7,530 nucleotides of DNA from Streptosporangiaceae bacterium (GTDB taxonomy: Bacteria; Actinomycetota; Actinomycetes; Streptosporangiales; Streptosporangiaceae), in the NCBI GenBank assembly GCA_030050125.1, contig JASIJN010000350.1, positions 1 to 7,530 of the forward strand. Direction: 5' to 3'. Positions 5,393-7,530 of this stretch are shown in pieces. A model generated the notes under the pieces. That model worked only from the letters and a program-made list of their open reading frames with translations, did no database searches and was not told the origin of the DNA. The stretch's first letter is position 1, and each line of letters begins with the position of its first letter. Both the position numbers and the translations under genes were made by a program.

Positions 5393-5680
5393 TCAGCCGG
5401 CCGCGTCGTCGAACTCGCCGCCGCGCACCCCGTCAAGGAAGCACACCCACTCGTTCCTGTCGTAGACCAGCACCCGCCCTTCCGGGTCGCCGGCCACGCG
5501 CATGAGCACCCACTCCGTGCCGCGGCGCTCGCTGCGACCGCCCCCGGCACCGGCACCCCGGGCACCGGCGACGAACGCTATCTCGACGCAGCCGTCGGTC
5601 TCGCCGGACCGCCGCCAGTTCAGCGCGCCAAGGTCGATGCCCAGGCTCGAGACGGTCGGCTTGGCCGTCCCTTCAGTCAT
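5393..5680 (-). CDS. Second, divergent DUF397-like protein
   Basis: 95 residues, longer than the usual 60-80. The DUF397 pattern is present: NWRRSGETDGCVEIAFV (21-37), the VLMRVAGDPEGRVLVY segment (58-73) where VRDSK would normally stand, and NEWVCFLDGVRGGEFD (76-91). The extra length is a Gly/Ala/Arg-rich insert at about 38-55 between the CVEIA strand and the next one. The VRDSK motif is degenerate (MRVAGDPEG), so it may have a different partner from the first DUF397 protein. The ATG at 5680 has GGAGG at a 4-nt spacing. The gene lies 173 nt upstream of the XRE gene and 168 nt downstream of the methyltransferase, all on the same strand. No clear promoter was found, so co-transcription with the methyltransferase is possible. 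Confidence 0.85.
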   Translation of the reverse strand: MTEGTAKPTVSSLGIDLGALNWRRSGETDGCVEIAFVAGARGAGAGGGRSERRGTEWVLMRVAGDPEGRVLVYDRNEWVCFLDGVRGGEFDDAAG

Positions 5681-5722
5681 CTCGCCTCCGCTGTGCTCGG
5701 TGCTGGGGGGATCGCGGGGACA

Positions 5723-5747
5723 TCACGGGCACCGCGACGCCACAGTA
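5723..5747 (-). pseudogene. Possible remnant of a second DUF574 methyltransferase 3' end
   Basis: This 25-nt stretch matches the last 27 nt of the methyltransferase gene (5849-5875) at 22 of 25 aligned positions with one 2-nt gap, ending in the same CCCGTGA. On the minus strand it encodes ARGVYCGVAVP, against SRAMYCGVARRP at the real C terminus. It may be the relic of a tandem copy or of a recombination event. The match is short, so chance is not excluded. Confidence 0.3.
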
Positions 5748-5848
5748 GACGCCCCTCGCCTCGTCGCGGTGCGCGCCCTGCGCGTCCGCGGCGGCCGCCG
5801 GAGCGGACCGCGGCTCGCCGATCCGGTCATGTCCTCTCCCGGTGCCGG

Positions 5849-6673
5849 TCACGGGCGCCGCGCGACCCCGCAGTACATCGCGCGGGACCCGTCGCTGTCG
5901 GCCGCGTCGGGGTCTTCGGCGCCCCACAGGCCCACGTAGGTGAGGGCCGCGGCGGCGCCGGGATAGGCCGGCATCAGCTCCAGCCCGTCGAAGAACCGCT
6001 CGATCTCGGCCCTGGATCGCGGGTAGGCGTGCTCGGTGGCCTGCGCGTAGGTCTCCAGGCCCGCCATAAGGGCGCGCGGCGGCAGATTCTCGTAGGTGCC
6101 GTGCGACAGCGCGAGATAGCTGCCCGGCGCCACCGCGGCCATGTAGGCGGCCACCAGGCCCCACGGGTCGGCCTCGCTGGCCACGAAGTGCACGACCGCG
6201 CTCATCAGGACCCCGGCAGGCTCGGCGAAGTGGATCAGCGAGCGCAGCCGCGGATCCGCGAGCACGGAGGCGGGGTCGCGCATGTCGCCGACGATGACGG
6301 TGGTGGTGCCGTCGCCGGCCAGGAGCGGGGCAGCCTGCGCGGCCACCATCGGGTCGATGTCCACGTACACCACGCGGATGCCCGGGGCCACCCGCTGCAC
6401 CGCCTGGTGGGTGTTGTTCTGCGTGGGCAGCCCGGAGCCGATGTCGATGAACTGCCGGATTCCTCGCTCGGCCATCCACACCGCGGCCCGCCCGTGGAAG
6501 CCGCGGTTGGCCCACATGGCATCGACCACGTCCGGGGCCTGGGCCCTCAGCCGCTCCGCGGCCCGCCGGTCGACCGCGAAATTGTTGGTCCCGCCCAGGA
6601 AGTAGTCGTACAGCCGGGCCGGGCTCGGCCGGGTGGTATCCACGCCCGGGGGAGCGTCGCAGGCCTCTGTCAC
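5849..6673 (-). CDS. SAM-dependent methyltransferase, DUF574 / Methyltransf_19 family
   Basis: 274 residues from the chosen GTG. The family signatures are clear: PSPARLYDYFLGGTNNFAVD (16-35), the W54-ANRGF-H60 segment, the SAM-binding loop FIDIGSGLPTQNNTH (75-89), VVYVDIDP (101-108) closing strand 2, and the C-terminal SRAMYCGVARRP. These proteins are numerous in filamentous actinobacteria and often lie near XRE/DUF397 genes. Their substrates are largely unknown. The frame is open back to an ATG at 6751, but the GTG at 6673 has GGAGG at a 4-nt spacing and family members begin shortly before the PSPAR motif, so 6673 is preferred. An inverted repeat CCTAG-N9-CTAGG (6695-6713) lies just upstream and could be an operator. 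Confidence 0.92.
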   Translation of the reverse strand: MTEACDAPPGVDTTRPSPARLYDYFLGGTNNFAVDRRAAERLRAQAPDVVDAMWANRGFHGRAAVWMAERGIRQFIDIGSGLPTQNNTHQAVQRVAPGIRVVYVDIDPMVAAQAAPLLAGDGTTTVIVGDMRDPASVLADPRLRSLIHFAEPAGVLMSAVVHFVASEADPWGLVAAYMAAVAPGSYLALSHGTYENLPPRALMAGLETYAQATEHAYPRSRAEIERFFDGLELMPAYPGAAAALTYVGLWGAEDPDAADSDGSRAMYCGVARRP

Positions 6674-6760
6674 ATCGCCTCCGTGCCCCCCATGCCTAGT
6701 CTGGCACGCTAGGTCCGGCGCACGAAAGATGCGTTGAATCGACCCTGACATCCGGTTCCT

Positions 6761-6825
6761 GCCATTCGCAGGCTCAGTGCGAGAATGGCCGCCCGCTGAG
6801 GCGCTCGTGCGGGAATGGCCGCACG
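6761..6825. repeat. Three copies of a 10-16 bp motif, two direct and one inverted, after tag
   Basis: GTGCGAGAATGGCCGC (6777-6792) and GTGCGGGAATGGCCGC (6807-6822) are identical at 15 of 16 positions, 30 nt apart. A third, inverted copy GCCATTCGCA (6761-6770) can pair with the first one to form a 10-bp stem with a 2-nt bulge. The cluster fills the gap between the tag stop codon and the methyltransferase promoter. Confidence 0.5.
6806..6825 (-). terminator. Hairpin after tag
   Basis: A perfect 7-bp stem, CGTGCGG (6806-6812) with CCGCACG (6819-6825), closes a 6-nt loop and starts 14 nt after the tag stop codon. There is no T-tract. A second hairpin at 6761-6789 could act together with it. Confidence 0.45.
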
Positions 6826-6838
6826 GCGGTCACAGGGG

Positions 6839-7423
6839 TCACGAAGCGTACACGCCCCGGCGGAAGCAGGCCTGAAGGTGATCGTCCACCACGCCGCAGG
6901 CCTGCAGGGTGGCGTAGGCGGTCACCGGGCCGGTGAAGGAGAACCCGCGGCGTCTCAGATCCTTGGAGAGCGCCTTTGACTCCGGCGTCCAGGACGGCAC
7001 CTCGTCCAGGGTCACCGGGGCCCGGTCCTGGCCGCCGGCATACGACCAGACCAGGGCGGCCAGGCCGCCGGGCAGCGTGAGCGCGGCCCGGGCGTTGCCG
7101 ATGGCGGCCTCGATCTTGGCCCGGTTCCTGACGATGCGAGTGTCGGCGAGCAGCCGGACCACCTCGTCCGAGCCGAACCTGGCCACCGCCTCGATGTCGA
7201 ACCCGGCGAACGCGGCGCGGAACCCCTCCCGCTTGCGCAAGATCGTCAGCCAGGACAGGCCGGACTGGAACGCCTCGAGGCAGAGCCGCTCGAACATGCC
7301 GGTGTCGTCGCGCACCGGCCGTCCCCACTCGTCATCGTGGTAGGCGAGGTAGTCGGGGCTGCCCAAGGCCCACGGGCAGCGCAGCAGCCCGTCGGGTCCA
7401 GGCTCAGCGCCCGCCGAGGTCAC
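6839..7423 (-). CDS. tag: DNA-3-methyladenine glycosylase I
   Basis: Removes 3-methyladenine from alkylated DNA as the first step of base-excision repair. 194 residues, close to E. coli Tag (187). Zinc ligands by comparison with E. coli Tag (C4, H17, H175, C179) are C16, H29, H182 and C186. YHDDEWGRPV (28-37) and LEAFQSGLSWLTILRKRE (49-66) carry the conserved E50 and W58, which match E38 and W46 of E. coli. IVRNRAKIEAAIGNARA (97-113) and LSKDLRRRGFSFTGP (152-166) complete the fold. The GTG start has GGAGGG at a 5-nt spacing and overlaps the stop codon of an upstream frame as GTGA, so it is probably the last gene of a housekeeping operon. In mycobacteria DUF3117 follows directly; here the methyltransferase and the AbaA/WhiJ-type genes follow instead. 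Confidence 0.96.
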   Translation of the reverse strand: MTSAGAEPGPDGLLRCPWALGSPDYLAYHDDEWGRPVRDDTGMFERLCLEAFQSGLSWLTILRKREGFRAAFAGFDIEAVARFGSDEVVRLLADTRIVRNRAKIEAAIGNARAALTLPGGLAALVWSYAGGQDRAPVTLDEVPSWTPESKALSKDLRRRGFSFTGPVTAYATLQACGVVDDHLQACFRRGVYAS

Positions 7424-7530
7424 CCGCGCCCTCCGCTCTCGCTCTGCGGCCGCTCGCCCGGGTCCGGCTGGCCCGGCCCGGGCCGCTCCCAGGCGGACCA
7501 GGGCTGCTCGCCCGCTGGCGGGCGGGTCGG
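7420..7530 (-). CDS. C-terminal tail of an upstream gene, partial
   Basis: An open frame enters from the right edge and ends in a TGA that overlaps the tag GTG as GTGA. The 36 visible residues are Pro/Gly/Glu/Arg-rich, contain PWSAWERPGPGQ, and look disordered. Nearly all codons end in G or C, as expected for a real gene here. By mycobacterial synteny (Rv1209 before tag) this could be the tail of a DivIVA-domain protein, but nothing visible proves it. Confidence 0.5.
   Translation of the reverse strand, partial: PTRPPAGEQPWSAWERPGPGQPDPGERPQSESGGRG

Noticed and set aside
2896..6673. Anti-phage defence system
   Set aside because: No nuclease, toxin, helicase, reverse transcriptase or protease domain is seen. 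The proteins fit regulation and methyl transfer to an unknown substrate. The DUF574 enzyme lacks the motif layout of a DNA methyltransferase.
5693..6712. 339-residue plus-strand frame opposite the DUF574 methyltransferase
   Set aside because: Antisense shadow of a well-supported gene. His/Arg/Gly-rich, with no known pattern.

Overview
This window comes from a very GC-rich chromosome. GC is strongly preferred at third codon positions, GTG starts are common, and there are WhiJ-type XRE/DUF397 genes and a DUF574-type methyltransferase. Together these point to a filamentous, Streptomyces-like actinobacterium (Streptomycetales, Streptosporangiales or a relative). The exact genus cannot be read from the sequence.

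Left part (1-1843): a conserved stress-response block. On the minus strand are an ECF sigma factor of the mycobacterial SigE type and its zinc-binding anti-sigma factor, which is cut off by the window edge. The two genes overlap as GTGA and should be translationally coupled. Diverging from sigE is a class I (family 3) O-methyltransferase. It converges on a 55-residue DUF3117 gene at 1676-1843 that is easy to miss because of its size. As I recall, M. tuberculosis has the same methyltransferase / sigE / rseA arrangement (Rv1220c-Rv1221-Rv1222) and a tag-DUF3117 pair (Rv1210-Rv1211). The sigE upstream region carries a GGAAC-N18-GTT ECF promoter, which suggests autoregulation.

Middle (2070-6673): a PaaX-family repressor gene on the plus strand, with no phenylacetate genes nearby in the window, converges on a minus-strand cluster. 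The cluster encodes (i) an RsbW-like GHKL ATP-binding protein with an extra C-terminal domain, (ii) an XRE/DUF5753 regulator and its DUF397 partner, separated by 2 nt and followed by a perfect 21-bp hairpin, (iii) a second, divergent DUF397 protein, and (iv) a DUF574/Methyltransf_19 SAM-dependent methyltransferase. The combination of ATPase, XRE protein and DUF397 protein is the AbaA/WhiJ type of actinobacterial regulatory locus, linked in Streptomyces to development and antibiotic control. It lies between tag and DUF3117 and looks like an accessory insertion into housekeeping synteny.

Right part (6839-7530): tag, encoding DNA-3-methyladenine glycosylase I, preceded by the C-terminal tail of an upstream gene whose stop overlaps the tag start.

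The most interesting signal is regulatory. The ATPase promoter and the XRE promoter each contain a near-identical palindrome, TGTGAA(A/T)CACA. This suggests that one regulator, most simply the XRE protein itself, controls both transcripts. No CRISPR array, tRNA, rRNA, transposase or phage gene was seen.
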